64,000 nucleotides of DNA from Thinopyrum elongatum (GCA_011799875.1 CM022303.1:424570483-424634482); one strand, 5' to 3'. Counted from the stretch's first letter, positions 1 through 11,816 are shown. The notes: generated by a model not told the origin, from the letters alone. Numbers and translations are program-made.

Positions 1-2110
1 CTTCGCTGGAACTCCTTCAACGGCTTTCTCATTCTCAGGCACTAGGGCCTTTTCTTTCGGTGAAGTCTCAGTAGTAGGGGGTACGACCACTTCTTTGGTC
101 ACTTGGGTCACTGTTGCTTCTCCTTCAGTCTGCTGAGGCAAAACTGGTGGTACATCTTGCTGTGGCAATACTGGTGGTACAACTGCTTGTGCTTCTTTTT
201 CGTGAGCCATGGGCTCTCCATCTTCCTTTTCTTCCTGTTCTGGATGTGAAGCCAAAGAACCAGGAGCAAGATCAACCTCCATCTGGGTAGGGGCACCAGA
301 TGGGGAGACCGGGGTGGTATTTCCTCGGGAAGCAACTTGCTCCCCCTCAACCTTATCATCCTCCTTGATGGATCCGGAGGGCTCAACATGACTTTCATTC
401 AAAGGCAATGAAACTGCCTTCTCCATCTCAATCTCTTCGTCAACTTTTTCTTCAGGGTCTTGCTGCTCGGGCACGACATTCTCTTCATCATTTTGGTTCG
501 GAAAGATATCTATCACATCTGTTTCTTGGGCAACCACTGTGCTGCCTAGTTTCTTCCTTGGGAAGAGGGGATGGTGGTATCTGTTGCAGTGGGACACTTG
601 AGTCAACAGGAGCATCAGTTGTGATATATTGGATTAGACGATCCTTGACAGCCTTCTGCTTGTTGGCTCTTGCCTGTACTTTCTGACGTTTCTCTTCTCT
701 TTCTCTTCGTCGAGCAAGATCTTCCTGACGTTTAATCTCATCGTTTCTGCGATCATAAAGCTGAGAAACATCCATCTTCATCTTGGAGTGCCACTCAATC
801 TTGTTGTTCCTCATAACAGTGAGGGCTTTGGTAATCTCAAGAATCCCCTTGTTGATGTCTTTCCTCTCAGGCTCAGTTTTGGCGTCCTTCCTCATTTGCT
901 CAAGGAGTTTCTTGTCCTCGATAGCTTGGTTTAGTTCCTTGGTGATTTCTCTCAGCTCAAAGAAGTGCTTTGCTACCATCTTGCTACCATCTTTAGGCAG
1001 ACCCAAGCTGCTCAACTTAGATGGATTTGCATCATAGGAAGCACCTTCAATGATATCAAAGATAAGATCAAAGTCATATTTCAGTTCCTCTGTGGAAGCA
1101 GGAACATTTATCTTGGCCTTCTTGGCAGCAGCAGCAACTTTTTCATCAGGCAACAACTTTCTCTTCACTGTAGGGGCAACAAAACCCAAAGGTTTATCTG
1201 ATGCCACAGTAGCAAGCCTGGGTGACGATCTCAACGGGGGTGAAACTTTTGCCGGAGAAGGTGTTTGATACGGCTTGTCAAGCAAAGCACGTTGATCATA
1301 CATGGGAATTTCTTCGCCAGCATTGTCATCGGAAGAATCATCAGATGAGGCAGATGCTGCCTTCCTTGACTTTTTGGCAACAAATTTCTTCTTCGAAGCT
1401 CGAGGGGAAACAAACTTCCTCTTCTTCTTTTCTTTTCGGGAAGAAGCCCTTTCCTTCTTCTCTTGCACATCTTGTTGAGTCAACTCAACATTTCTTTGTT
1501 CCACCTGATTTTTCTTCGAGGCCTTGGCTTCACGCTTGGCCTTTGCTCTCTTTTCCACCTCCTCGGGGAAATCAGCAGTTGTCTTTAATGAATCAGCACG
1601 AGCATTGGGGGGAGGAGCTGGCCTAACTTTTTCATCATCTTGACCTAGGCAGCCCTCTGCGATGCAGTCATTCCAGGGTGGAGTGAATGCAAACATGATC
1701 TAATATTTTCTTCGGACGTTCTCATAGTTGAACTACTTTTTCGCCCAATGACGGCGAATCTTCTCCAGCCTGTTGTTTCTTTCAGTGGCAGTTTCAACTC
1801 CAGGTGGAGTTTTGTAAGTTTCGGGATCAGACATCTCAGCCGCGGTGTTCCTCTCTCTACCGCGACCACCCTTCTTGGGATTTTCATCGAAAAACAAAGT
1901 CTTGGAATCAGTGATTTGCTCATCCTCAGGCTGACTATGAGCCGAGGGAATATCATCATCTTCTTCAGCAGATTCTGACTCAGATTTCTTCTTCGGAACT
2001 CTTGGCGGCTTAGCTATTTTTCTTTCAGTCAACTTTGCTTTATCAGCCACACACGACAACTGAGGGATTTCTTCCTCGGACCCACACTGCTCTTCTGAAC
2101 TATGAGGCAT
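1..2110 (-). pseudogene. Extra gene of the Copia element (charged, coiled-coil), broken, continues off window
   Basis: Translation starts at 2110 right after a predicted splice acceptor. The frame is interrupted by two nonsense codons (1733-1736 and about 1703-1700), stays open to about 545, then shifts frame and remains open to position 1. The protein is very rich in Lys, Glu and Ser, with nuclear-localisation-like KKRK clusters (about 1410-1440), a structured central block (about 1110-780) including SSLGLPKDGSK, coiled-coil segments, and near the window edge a Pro/Gln-rich stretch with a repeated PPVLPQQ. I do not recognise a domain. SIRE-lineage Copia elements are known to carry an additional ORF near the 3' LTR and the position fits, but similarity was not tested. 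A captured host gene is the alternative. Confidence 0.55.
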
Positions 2111-2119
2111 GACTACTCC

Positions 2120-3131
2120 TGGGAGAAAAACAACAATGCGAGGGAAAACAGGAAAATGTCATAAACATGCACAAAAGCATTTTTGACTCAAAACAGATAA
2201 TTTTCGGAAGTAGCAAAGGAATTCATGTTATATACTTTGGAAGATATCGTCGAGAGAATTGCAATATGCCATAAGACAGAGTAATAACTCCTCTAATCTT
2301 TCAATGTATAACACATGAACCCTAGATCCAAATTGACTGGTACGAGGAGCAACTACAAACCGTACAAGTCACAACTTAGTGAAGCCTAAAGATCTACCGC
2401 AAGAACATAAAACAAAAGAAATGGCGTCAGGACGAACAACCCTAGAACAGAAGAGGGACAGGGCTAGTTCTAGATCTGTACGCCCTAACTTGGCAGTACT
2501 GATCATCTACGGCGGCACGGGAGAGAAGAAGTACCACACTGGCGTGACCAATGGTGGCGGGGCTTTGCCGGAGTTGCACGACGAGGCACGACGTCGATGC
2601 TGCTTCGAGCTCGGGCTCGGGCGGAGAGCGAGAGGAGGGGTTTGAGGCCGAACAGTGAAAGAACAGTGGAGGAAGACACCTGGAAGGGGGGTTTATATAG
2701 CCCGAGGGCGAAACCGCTTCTTCTGAGATCCACGGCCGAAAAGCATGGGATGTTCCACATTCAATGGACGAGATCACGAACGTGAGATCGTGGGCACGTG
2801 TCAGCCGTTTCCTGCGAAAATCTCGGTAACCGAACAGAATGCCGAAGGGTTTGAGGAAGAGCAAGCACCAAAACAGATGAAATTTTGAAGTTGATTTCAT
2901 TCGCGACCAAGGATGTCGGATTGAAATCTTCTTTAGATCAAGTTGCATGTATATGACAAGAATGACTGAGGAAAAACATAAACTAACTCAAAACACAAAG
3001 CCAAATGAAGGAAAACACAAAGCACAAAACACATCGAATGAAAACACAGAGAGTGAAGCACCAACAATGATTGATCTCAGGGCTTATAATAAGCGTGATA
3101 TATCCCTGAGAGAATTCCCTGCATGAGAGTA
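2120..3131 (-). other. Non-coding stretch between gag and the extra gene
   Basis: No pol coding is visible here. The part 2119-2690 is the leader and intron region of the downstream gene, 2692-2800 is the promoter-like block, and 2800-3131 is A-rich spacer next to the gag stop. Small open frames on both strands show no recognisable domain. Confidence 0.5.
2692..2800 (-). promoter_or_regulatory. Internal promoter: G-box plus TATA box upstream of the extra gene
   Basis: On the minus strand, CACGTG (2795-2800) lies about 95 bp before TATATAAA (2692-2699). The following roughly 250 bp is a C/T-rich leader-like stretch. A strong splice acceptor, TTTTTCTCCCAG, ends at 2119, nine bases before the first ATG of the next gene. 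Candidate donors lie near 2398 and 2352. The arrangement suggests a spliced 5' leader feeding the gene at 2110, separate from the LTR promoter. Motifs are seen; promoter activity is inferred. Confidence 0.5.
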
Positions 3132-5639
3132 TTAGTTCTTCTTCACCATCCACTTTTGCGTGGGAGGTGAGGATCTCATTTGCTTGGACTGAGTAGGGGT
3201 ATTCCTTTGGCGAGGCCTGTGAGACACCTGTGCACTTTGATGATAATCATATGAATATGCATTGAAGTTATTTCCAAATACATGAATGTAATGATTTGAA
3301 GAGGTACGCATGTACTCCTTCTGACATAGGTTAGGATGATAATCATTCGAGAAAGATTCTAAAGTATACTGTGAATGATATCCATTTCCTCGTCGAGAAT
3401 TATCCTGCATAGTCAGGTTAGCAGTGACAGACATATTTTCAACAATGCACTTCTTTACCCAGATTTGCTTCTTGGGTGAACCTGTCCTGCAGTTAGTTCC
3501 AACATATCGAGCGAAAACATCACCATTCTGTTGTTTGAAGATTTTGTAATTTGAGTCATCAGACTCGTTAGTATCAACAGGAATGGGTGAATGATAACCA
3601 GTTAGAGTTTCAGGTTCGAGGGTTTTACTCTTTGCACGAACCCAAGTCGTTCGAGGATACTGCTCGGGAGTCCAATAGGATCCATCCACATTGAGTTTCT
3701 TTTCAAAACCTAATCCTTCCTTCTGAGGATTTTTGTGCAGTATGGACTTCTTGAGCACATCACATAGGGTTTGATGCCCTTTTAGGCTCCTTAGCATTCC
3801 AGTCTCGAGTAAGCCCTTTAACCTGCAATTTTCTTCAGTAATATAAGCAAAATCCTCAGAAGACAGGTTAGTAGTACCAATTTCAGTAGTAGCAAAATTC
3901 TCTGCAATAATATTAGAGGTTTCAGTATGAGAATCAGCATTGCTACATTCTAGGAATTTTAAGCATGGAGGTACAAAATCATCAGGAAGTCGAACAGATT
4001 GCTCGGCGAAGAGAGAAGCTTTCTCTAACACCAGCTCATTATGAGATTCTTTCAGTGACACAAGTTCTTGATTCCTGTTAAGGAGTTCATCTGATAAACT
4101 CTCAAAGTCAACTGTAAGTGAATCATATCGATTGGTAAGATCATCAACAGTTGATGAAAAAGCATTGTGCTCTTCGATCAACTTTTGATTCTTCTCCATC
4201 TCTTCGACCAGTAATCCTTCGGTTTTCCTGAGATTTCTCTCAAGCATTTCAAGTTCATCATGTTGGGATTTAGCAATCTTGACCAGCTTGGCATAGGAAA
4301 TATATTCAGGTGAATATTCGTTCATGGATCTTTGGTGTTTTGCAGATACCTGATCCTTTGATGATTTTGCCATGAGACAGAAAGCGAATGGTTCATCATC
4401 GCTTGAATCATCATCATCAACACTTGATTCATAGAATTTCTTAGATGATTCAATGGCAACATATGTATTGCTTCTTCCTATCGTTCTTTGAAGCTCTTCA
4501 TCATCCGAATCTGAATCGGAAGTATCATCTTCAGAGTGCATTCTCATGTCAGTGAATACCCTGTTCAGCTGAGAGATTTTCTTCATATTGGATTCAATGG
4601 TAGCTTTGGCTTGGGCGTCAATGACTGGTCTCATCGAAGAAGATGATGATGGATATTCATTTTTCTTCGGGAGCTTAGTATGACAATCCTCTTGAGTGAA
4701 TCCATTGTAGTGAATATATTTCCATCTATTGCTTGGCCTTTCCCAGCAGAGGCAATCAGCTATGAGGTGACCGTATAATTTGCACTTGAAGCACTTCATA
4801 TCTTTCGGAGGCAATCTTCTTCTTGTCGATTCTGGCACGTCAATCTCGTCATCATTTGTGAGGCAGAGATTTTGCCTTTTGAGATCACTTAGCCTTTGTG
4901 TGAGCATTTCAAGTTCTCTGGTGATGGTGTGTTGATTCTCAACATCTTCTTCTTCAGAACTGCCATAATGTGAGAGAATTTCTCCTTCACTTTTCATAGA
5001 AGATTCTTGATTGGCATTTTCTAGTTCCATCTTTTCTTCATGAATCGACAGCAGGGTCATGACCTCAACATAGTGAAGCTCTTCATAGTCTGGTCTTTGT
5101 TTGATTTCAGCTACAATAGGATTGAAGGATTCATCAAGAGCGCTCAGAAGCTTGTTGACTACATCTCTATTAGTGATATCAGTTATTCCTCACTGATGCA
5201 GTCTTTCGACAATGTTTGTCAATCAATCAGTGAGCTCCATGGCACTTTCTTTACGAAGACTTCTGAATCGAGTGAAAATAGCGCGAAGCATTTGAATGTG
5301 AGGATCTGATCTGGCAACAAATTCTTCATGAGCATCGTTGATAGCATCCCAAATTTGCTTTGCAGTATTGAGCCTTTGGAACCAAAAGAAAATTTCTTTT
5401 GATAGACTGCTACAGATGATATCTTTTGCTTGAGCATCCAACTACAGATTTTCTTTATCATCGGTGTTGAGATTTTTCGGTTGCTGAATGGTGTAGCCAT
5501 CTTCCACAATCTGCCACAAATCATAGTTGATAGCTTGAATTCTGATTCTCATTGGTTCCTTCCAGTACAGATAGTCATTTCCATCAAAGATAGGAAATCT
5601 TTCAGAGTGCGAGGATCTACATGCATACGACATACTCAA
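3132..5639 (-). pseudogene. Copia gag polyprotein (UBN2-type, CCHC knuckle), broken
   Basis: One frame runs from about 5639 to the stop at 3132, roughly 836 codons, with three in-frame stops (5442, 5223 and near 5190). The N-terminal part contains FDGNDYLYW and LWQIVEDG, which fit the DUF4219/UBN2 Copia gag region. A CCHC zinc knuckle with the spacing CX2CX4HX4C follows (about 4795-4740). Downstream come acidic serine-rich stretches and a long coiled-coil segment (about 4300-4000). Gag packages element RNA into cytoplasmic particles. The C-terminal end has no protease or pol after it, so the element would need help in trans. The start codon is uncertain because the N-terminus lies close to the LTR leader. 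Confidence 0.8.
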
Positions 5640-5682
5640 AACTCCAAGGACATTAGACCTTTAATAAACAGAGACAGGGAGT

Positions 5683-5700
5683 ACCTGCTCTGATACCAAT
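5683..5700 (-). other. Primer-binding site (initiator Met-tRNA type)
   Basis: On the minus strand the sequence immediately inside the LTR reads ATTGGTATCAGAGCAGGT. The core TGGTATCAGAGC is the plant Copia primer-binding site complementary to the 3' end of initiator methionine tRNA. It fixes the element as minus-strand and marks the LTR boundary. Confidence 0.85.
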
Positions 5701-7188
5701 TGTTAGGACCGAGAGTATATCGACCAGAGGGGGGGTGAATGGGAGATTCACAAATTCTTTCAAATGTTTTGAACTGATCCCATGCACAACAGCGGAATTA
5801 AAGATCAGTAGATGAGAGTGCAACCAAGCTCGCTACTGAGGAACAAAACCTTCTAGGTAAGATGCAATAATGATTCGAGCATAGGCTACAACGGGCTTAA
5901 CGATGATAATGGTAATACAATATGCCAACAGAACGAAGAACATGAAGAAGAACTTGAGTAGAGCTATGATGGATAATTACGAAGAACAATAATAACGGCT
6001 ATGAATAACAATGAACTCTGTGAGAGATAAATCGAAAGATAAGTAACAGAAGGTAACCGATCAGATATCTATCATCACAAAGCACACAAAATGACTGCCG
6101 AAAGTAATGAAGTGAGGAAAATAGAACCAGTGGTGCTCGATGGCGACACAGAGATTTGGTAGACCAGTTCACCCTTCTGCCAAAGGGCTACGTCTGGTTG
6201 GAGGGGCTGTGACTTAACACGGAAGATAAACTCTCTTCACCCTATTCTCCTTCAACGCAGATCTGATCAAACTCAGGTTGATTTCACTCATGGTAGATCC
6301 TTGTTGGCGATCTCCAAACCTTCGGTCAACCTTTGCGAACCACAATCACTCTTGGTTGCTGAAGATCTAGCTCGGTGAAGACAACAACTCTTCAACACTC
6401 GAGCCAAAACCTATCCGTCTAGAGAGTGCGCAGCTCTCAAGAGTAACAGGTACAAGAACTCTCACTCAGAGCTACTGTGATGCTAAACCATTGTCTAAGT
6501 TTGGGCTCTTGATTTTTCTCTTGGTGGATCTTAAGCTCAAATCACTCGGAGAGGGGTTGCTCAAATCAATCTTCTCAGAAATCTCAAGTTGAGCAGCCAA
6601 CGAACAATGTTGGAGCGGGGTGGCTATTTATAGCCGCAGCGTTCCCAGATGGGAAAAGACCAAATTAGACATCGGGATCAGCCAATGGCCGAATGACACA
6701 AGTCCAACTGTCGGATTTGAGCACAACGGTAACATTGCTTGCAGAGCAAGTAATGCTAACTCCTCGGTCAGAGACAAATCTCTCGCAGCGAAGGAGATCA
6801 CAGTCTCTTGCTGACAAGTATTTGCTCGGAGCACAAAGAGACTTCTCTCGCATCTTTCATATGTTTTGGCTAAGCATCACAGTGGATCTAAGCATCGAGA
6901 ACCTATACCCCTCTTAATAGTACGGAGGTCCGATGACTCAAAAGAATGAAAGAATAACAACAAAAATAAAGCTACGTCTTCACTTTGTCTTCGACTTCCA
7001 TCACTGCAGTCAATTTCTTCGGACGACGATACCGAACCAAAAGCTTTGCTTCAGCAGTAAACTTTCGAGGGGTCGATTTCTTCACATCAATCTTCTCGAC
7101 TATATGACTTCAACAAATATAGCTCGTTCTTCTCTACAACGCAGATATGCTTCGGTGAAGTTCCTCGAGCTCAGCACCGGAGACAACA
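5701..7188 (-). repeat. 5' LTR of the minus-strand Copia element
   Basis: The repeat begins TGTTAGGACC and ends AGACAACA on the plus strand, giving the inverted TGTT...AACA termini usual for LTRs. Its inner edge abuts the primer-binding site directly at 5700/5701, which fixes both orientation and boundary. It is about 1.49 kb long, in the range of long Copia LTRs. A TATA box inside it points to the minus strand, so U3 is about 7188-6610 and R-U5 about 6600-5701. The partner LTR is not in the window, so age cannot be read from LTR divergence. Confidence 0.8.
6625..6632 (-). promoter_or_regulatory. TATA box of the Copia LTR promoter
   Basis: Minus-strand TATAAATA lies in the small palindrome GGCTATAAATAGCC (6622-6635), inside the LTR and about 925 bp upstream of the primer-binding site. 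Because the core is palindromic it could serve either strand, but LTR orientation favours minus. Confidence 0.5.
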
Positions 7189-7194
7189 TTCTCT

Positions 7195-8060
7195 TCGGTT
7201 GTGTATGAGCTTTTTCTCTCTGTATGTTGTAGCAAACAAATCAGTCCATACATGTTTCTGTCAACAATCTCCAAAACACAAGGTAGGCAGATATTGCACC
7301 AACATCAACTCACTAGGCACATGGCAAATAGTGTACATCACACATGTCATATTTTCTTTTTGCAAACTACACATGTTTGCCATAGCACTGTGATCCTGGA
7401 GTTACTGTTTTCCACATACATGGCAAATGTTAGCATGTTAGGCCTGGCAAGTTCTACCCTTATCACATGGCAAACATGTCAGCGTGAAATATGGCAAATA
7501 TTTTTTAACAATGTCCACATGTGAAAATGCATCCCCAACCACATGGCAAACACACTCTTTTTCCCCTTTTCTGTAATGTTTCCGTTATACATGATTTACT
7601 TTGTTGCCATTTATTTCACATGACGTTCCTACTAAAATTTGACCTGTTTGTACCCACTTTTTGCCTTTGCCTTTACGTGTTTTCCAGCTCATGTACGTCG
7701 AAAATCTTGATCTCTCTACTATGAAGTTTCCTGAGTTAGGAGGTTCACCTCCTCCACATAAGTTTGTCATATCTGCCTGGACCTACAAAGCTGTCAAGGC
7801 TGTGCTTGCCGCAGACAGGAAAACTGACACAACATACGGCAAGCTACATGCTAGTCTTCCTTTTAACCCACGTGGCAACTGCATTGCACTCCACATGGCA
7901 AACAACTTTTAACCCACATGGCAATTATGGATATTTCCACATGGCATTAGTAGTTCGTTCTCAGCATTTAGTCATACATTCTGAAAAGTGCATCTGGCAA
8001 ATGCAGCTTTGGTCACACTTCATATGGTAACTGTTGGTGTATTACATGGGAAATATTTGT
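7195..8060 (+). repeat. Dispersed ATGGCAA repeats in Ulp1-gene introns (left block)
   Basis: The motif ACATGGCAAA/C recurs at irregular 20-60 bp spacing from about 7319 to 7510 and again 7870-8050, always on the plus strand. It surrounds the exons at 7688 and 8151 but is absent from them. Spacer sequence is not conserved, so this is a degenerate interspersed array and not a clean tandem repeat. Confidence 0.75.
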
Positions 8061-10183
8061 GCTCTTCATACGACATACAGTTCCGTCAGATATGTGCGAT
8101 CCATGTTCGCTGTCAACATTTTCTGACCTGTCTTTTTTGATGTTTTGCAGCTGATGGCCAAGCATGCTATTGACTATAGTTTTTTTGGTGGGCCACAAAA
8201 TTTCAGCAAATGGTTGGATGTGCATTCAGCCCCATCTTGTTCTACCGAGGTAATGGAACACGCAGTTGTTTTTAATGACCCGTTTGCATTTAAGATTTTT
8301 GCGATTTGTCTTTTTTATCCCACTACTCTTTTTTTGTGACAGTCACTGTTTAATTTGTTTGCTATAATCAGGCCAGGGCTCCTGTCGAGCATCTAGTTGG
8401 GCAGTTTGCGTCTAGCATAAGCAGGAAGTTGGTTGAGGGTTGGACAACACTAGCCGGTTCTGATGGCGATGCAGTTGCCAGATAGTTCACTTCTTTGGTT
8501 GGAGAACGTACACATCGTCCAACTGGTTGTCGTGGCCGGTACAACTATAATAGTTCTCAGGAGCTCCCTAACACCCAAGAGGAGCTGTTTGGTGGTGACG
8601 ATGCTGGTTGTGACAATGATGGAGATGATGAAATGGAGAATGTGCATCAGGACACTAATCACGATGAAACTTGAGAAGTTCAGGATGGAGATCCTAGTGA
8701 GAAGGCTCCACCGGTTGTACCAGCATCTGAGGAAGGCAATGCCTCCACCGTCATGGGTGACGTCTGTGTTCCTGCTTCAAAGAGGGTAGGGTGCCAGAGG
8801 ATGCTGCTCAGGCCCCTGCCGGCAAGAGGCTCAGGACTGATCCTGTTGCTGCTAGGAGGAGGTTTGCTCTGTTGTTACTTCAATGTCCTTTTTTTCATCA
8901 GCTACATGCCATGATTTCATTATCTTTACTATTTTTCTTGCCTGCGTTTTTCGTTGGCAGCGAGGCGACAACCGGTGGACGAGCAACTAAACAGAAACAA
9001 GCGGGCGTGCCCTCTCGTGCTTCTCCTCAGTTGAACAAGGCGGCACCCACTGTGGCTGGCATCACGCCCACCCACTCGTCTCCTCGTATAGTGTCGTCCA
9101 ACACCGGATACCCTGTTGTGCTAGAAGATGTGAGGAAAACAACCAAGAGGTGTGTTTATTCTTCCCTTTATGCGGTGGCACCTAACTAAAATGGTTGAGC
9201 TAGTGACAATCATTTTTCCTTAATTCACATGGCAGTTCCAGGTTGTTGAACATGGCAACTAATACTTACTGTCCACGGCAACTTGTTCAATGCATTCCAC
9301 TCTTAGTGGCAACTCTACTGCATTCCAGATGGCAACTATTGCTTTTCCCACATGGCAAATACTGTTTGTCACACATGGCAACTCTTGCACAACACATATG
9401 GAAATTCCAGTTTATCACACATGGCAACTCTGGCACCCCCCGCATGGCATTTTTATGTTTGACTTGCATGGCAATTTTTTGTTCGTATACCACATTTTTA
9501 TTTTTGCCATACACCACATGGCAGTTGTAGTATGCTGACCATGGAAACTGATACTTACTATTCATGGTAACTGGTTCAGTACATCCCACAATCAGTGGCA
9601 ATTCTTTTTTTGCATTCCAGATGGCAACTCTTCTTACCCCACATGGCAACTTCTGTCTGTCACACATGGCAACTCTTGCAAAACACATATGGAAATTTTA
9701 GTTCACCCCACATGGCAACTCTGGCATCCCCCGCCTGGCATTTTCATGTTTGACTTGCATGGCACATTTTCGTTTGTACTCCCACATTTTCTTTTGGTCC
9801 TTTTCCATGATTATCCTTTTTCGTTCCACATTTTTCTGTAGTGTAAAGAAGACTGTTACACGTCCGGACAAAACCAGGATGAAAGACCCACTAGAACGCA
9901 TTCACTCCAAGCTGGCGACATCCGACAGTGGAGAGATTCATGAGCCAACAGTTGACAAATCTGTCGCTGCACCGCCCAATCTTACCGCCAGTTCAGATGC
10001 ATGTAAGTCTCCATCTCCACCCGTGGCAGAAGTGCATACCACATCTAGATGTGACTGTAGAGCCGGTGGCGACGAATCGCTATCTGCCAGGACTGCTGAG
10101 GTCGTGCCTACCCTTCTGTCAATGAGGGATGCTGCTGACATCCCTCATAGTCGTTCAACAAGTGTTGAAGTGGATGTCGCAGA
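7688..10183 (+). pseudogene. Ulp1-like protease gene, 5' exons (first part of a split pseudogene)
   Basis: Five exon-like blocks can be read: 7688-7843 (acceptor TTTTCCAG, donor apparently lost), 8151-8249 (acceptor TTTTGCAG, donor GTAATG), 8372-about 8861 (acceptor ATAATCAG; two in-frame stops and one frameshift), 8961-9149 (acceptor TTGGCAG, donor GTGTGT) and 9842 onward (acceptor TTCTGTAG). The predicted protein here is a hydrophilic N-terminal region without a catalytic domain; the block from 8372 is Asp/Glu-rich towards its end. The last exon continues in the same frame at 55336, after the CACTA. The true start lies left of 7688, probably beyond the Copia insertion. Exon limits are by eye. 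Confidence 0.6.
9190..9790 (+). repeat. ATGGCAA array with an internal ~290-bp tandem duplication
   Basis: This intron (9150-9841) contains two diverged copies of a 289-291 bp unit, starting near 9227 and 9516. Each holds about ten CATGGCAACT-type motifs plus shared spacer text such as GCAACTCTGGCA (9424 and 9715). The array therefore grew by duplication of multi-motif blocks as well as by single motifs. Confidence 0.75.
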
Positions 10184-10209
10184 CACTACAAAAAAACCCA
10201 CTTCCGTGA
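10184..10209 (+). repeat. CACTA left terminal inverted repeat
   Basis: The terminus begins CACTACAAAAAAA and continues into CTTCCGTGA. Against the right terminus it mismatches at three of 26 positions. The adjacent 100 bp carries TGTCATGC-type motifs that also occur next to the right end. Upstream flank is AGA. Confidence 0.85.
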
Positions 10210-10620
10210 TGATACGTGTTTGTCATAGTAGGTCACGTTTTCTGTCATGCATGTACATCCATGACGATTTTATGACAGAATCAAGATAGTTAGACATGTG
10301 CTGTTGTATAAGTGTTCCATGACAATACCAAAATTATCATCACGGAAGTGTCCACTTCCATGACAATAAATGCAGCGTCATGGAAGTGTTTTTGTCAAGG
10401 GTAACCGACATGTGGCATCCATCGTAACGGGTCACCGTTAAGCTATTGGGTTCCGGTTTGGATCTGATAACCTGCTAACAGCCCGACCAATGGGGATTTT
10501 CCACGTGTAAAATTCTCATTCGTCGGAGGATCCATGTGTCGGCTTAGCGTTGGGACAGATGTCATCCGTACATTGGAGGGAACGCCCCTATGTTACCTCG
10601 ACACGTGGCAGGGCCCAACA
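10210..10620. repeat. CACTA left subterminal region with TTCCATGACA motifs
   Basis: Short motifs related to TTCCATGACA and its complement TGTCATGGAA recur in both orientations (about 10250, 10317, 10355, 10378). CACTA transposases bind repeated subterminal motifs, so these are candidate binding sites. No coding sequence is seen. Confidence 0.5.
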
Positions 10621-11480
10621 GTAGCCCATTTAAGATAAAAAGGCTGGCCCAGCCAAGGGCCCACAAGATTTTGTCATACTCTACTAGGCCGGCCCGTTAA
10701 TAGCCTGCCACGGTTTGGGCCAAATTACGGCCCACATAAGATCCAGCCCGTTAGATGTCTGTCACGTTTTGGGCCAAATGACAGCCCACATCAGATCCAG
10801 CCCGTTAACAGTCTGGCATGTTTTGGGCCAAATGACGGCCCATATAGGATCCGACCCGTTAACTGCCTGGCATTCTTTGGGCCAAATTACGTCCCATATA
10901 TGATCTGGCTCGTTAACAGGCACTGTGCTTTCGTCCCCATTGGGGGCCCATTTGAAGTACGACCTCTTAAAGGCCCATGTAATAGTTCAACCTGATATTA
11001 CTTTTGGCCTGTTAATGGCCATTGGTACATATGGGCCGTTGTCGGCCTGGTTTCACTTTCGGCCATTTAACGGCCTATGTTGCATGTGGGCCTATTTCTG
11101 GGCCGAAGTGACTTTCGGCCTCTTAAAGGCCCGTAGTCTTCGTGGATATATTTTAGCCCAACCTGACTATTGGCCCATTAAAGGCCCGTGAGATAGATGG
11201 GCCTAATGATGGCCCGCTTTGCATCCGGCCTGCTTACAACCCATTATGTTATTCGGCCAACTTTGGCCCAACAAATATTTTGGCCTGTTAACGGTCCGTC
11301 TTGTGGTTGAGCCAATCATGGGCCTCCAACACTATTCAGGCCTAATCTACTTTTCGAACTGTTAAAAGCCCAGTCTTTTTTCTGGCCCAACTTAGGCAAC
11401 TGGTTTACGTCTAGGCCTGCTATTGGTCGGACATGATTGTAGGCCCATGTTTTGGCTCATTTACAGTGATTGGCGGGTCG
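10620..11480 (+). repeat. 54-bp tandem repeats, GGCCCGTTA-rich, decaying rightwards
   Basis: The marker TTTGGGCC occurs at 10714, 10768, 10822 and 10876, an exact 54-bp period, each followed by a CCCGTTA block. From about 10920 to 11480 the units degenerate but GGCCCA and GTTAANGGCC remnants keep appearing. Position inside a CACTA terminus suggests subterminal repeats. Open frames across it are by-products of the repeat. Confidence 0.8.
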
Positions 11481-11816
11481 GCCAGTTTTAGTACCATAAT
11501 TTTTTTATACAATAAACCGAACATTTAGGGCCATTGCGCTCCGTCAAAGCTTACGGCCTTTTCAGGGAGCGATGACAACATATACAGAAATTAAATTACA
11601 GCATCACGACAAAGAATATACCTAGACTATACAACAAAGAAATTACTGCATATTACATGCACTGGGCATAAAAGTTCACCGCCAGTGATAATAAAACGCA
11701 ACCAGACTGCAGATTACATACACTGGGCATCAAAGGATGCCACCAGTGCAAATAAACACGCCGCCTAAAATAATATACAGAACCGACATCACTTCAACAT
11801 AGTTCAAGAAAGGTTA
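11480..11816 (-). other. AT-rich stretch, probable 3' end of the minus-strand transposon gene
   Basis: No coding frame is seen. Two related blocks, with CATGCACTGGGCATAAAAGT (about 11656) and ACACTGGGCATCAAAGGATG (about 11719), form a 60-65 bp duplication. It lies just past the last exon-like block on the minus strand, so 3' untranslated sequence is the simplest reading. Confidence 0.35.

Larger units (their letters stand above)
1..7188 (-). mobile_element. Copia LTR retrotransposon, SIRE/Maximus-like, truncated by window edge
   Basis: The element runs on the minus strand. Reading from its 5' end it has a complete LTR (5701-7188), a primer-binding site, a damaged gag (5639-3132), no protease, integrase, reverse transcriptase or RNase H, and then a promoter-like region and an extra gene (2110 to beyond position 1). 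The 3' LTR lies outside the window. The LTR edge near the primer site contains a tract reading CCAGAGGGGGGGTGAAT, which I remember as typical of SIRE/Maximus-type Copia LTRs. The base run after the LTR is TTCTC (7189-7193), the expected target duplication if the other copy exists to the left. Assignment to Copia rests on the gag type and the methionine-tRNA primer site; the family name is from memory. Confidence 0.8.
7189..10183 (+). mobile_element. Left part of a Ulp1-carrying Mutator-like element (MULE)
   Basis: This stretch holds the first visible exons of a plus-strand Ulp1-type gene and introns full of ATGGCAA repeats. The same gene and repeats resume at 55336, and the coding frame is continuous across the CACTA insertion site, so both stretches belong to one element. 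The left terminal inverted repeat is not visible: the Copia LTR ends at 7188 and probably interrupts the MULE, with the rest further left outside the window. MULEs carrying Ulp1-like genes are known in plants (Kaonashi elements in Arabidopsis, CUMULE in melon). Confidence 0.7.

Noticed and set aside
7195..7680. CRISPR-like array from regular ATGGCAA spacing
   Set aside because: Repeat is only 7-10 bp, spacing varies, spacers are not unique protospacer-sized, and the context is a plant transposon.
9287..9688. 133-codon minus-strand open frame
   Set aside because: Inverse translation of the ATGGCAA array; no composition or motif expected of a gene.
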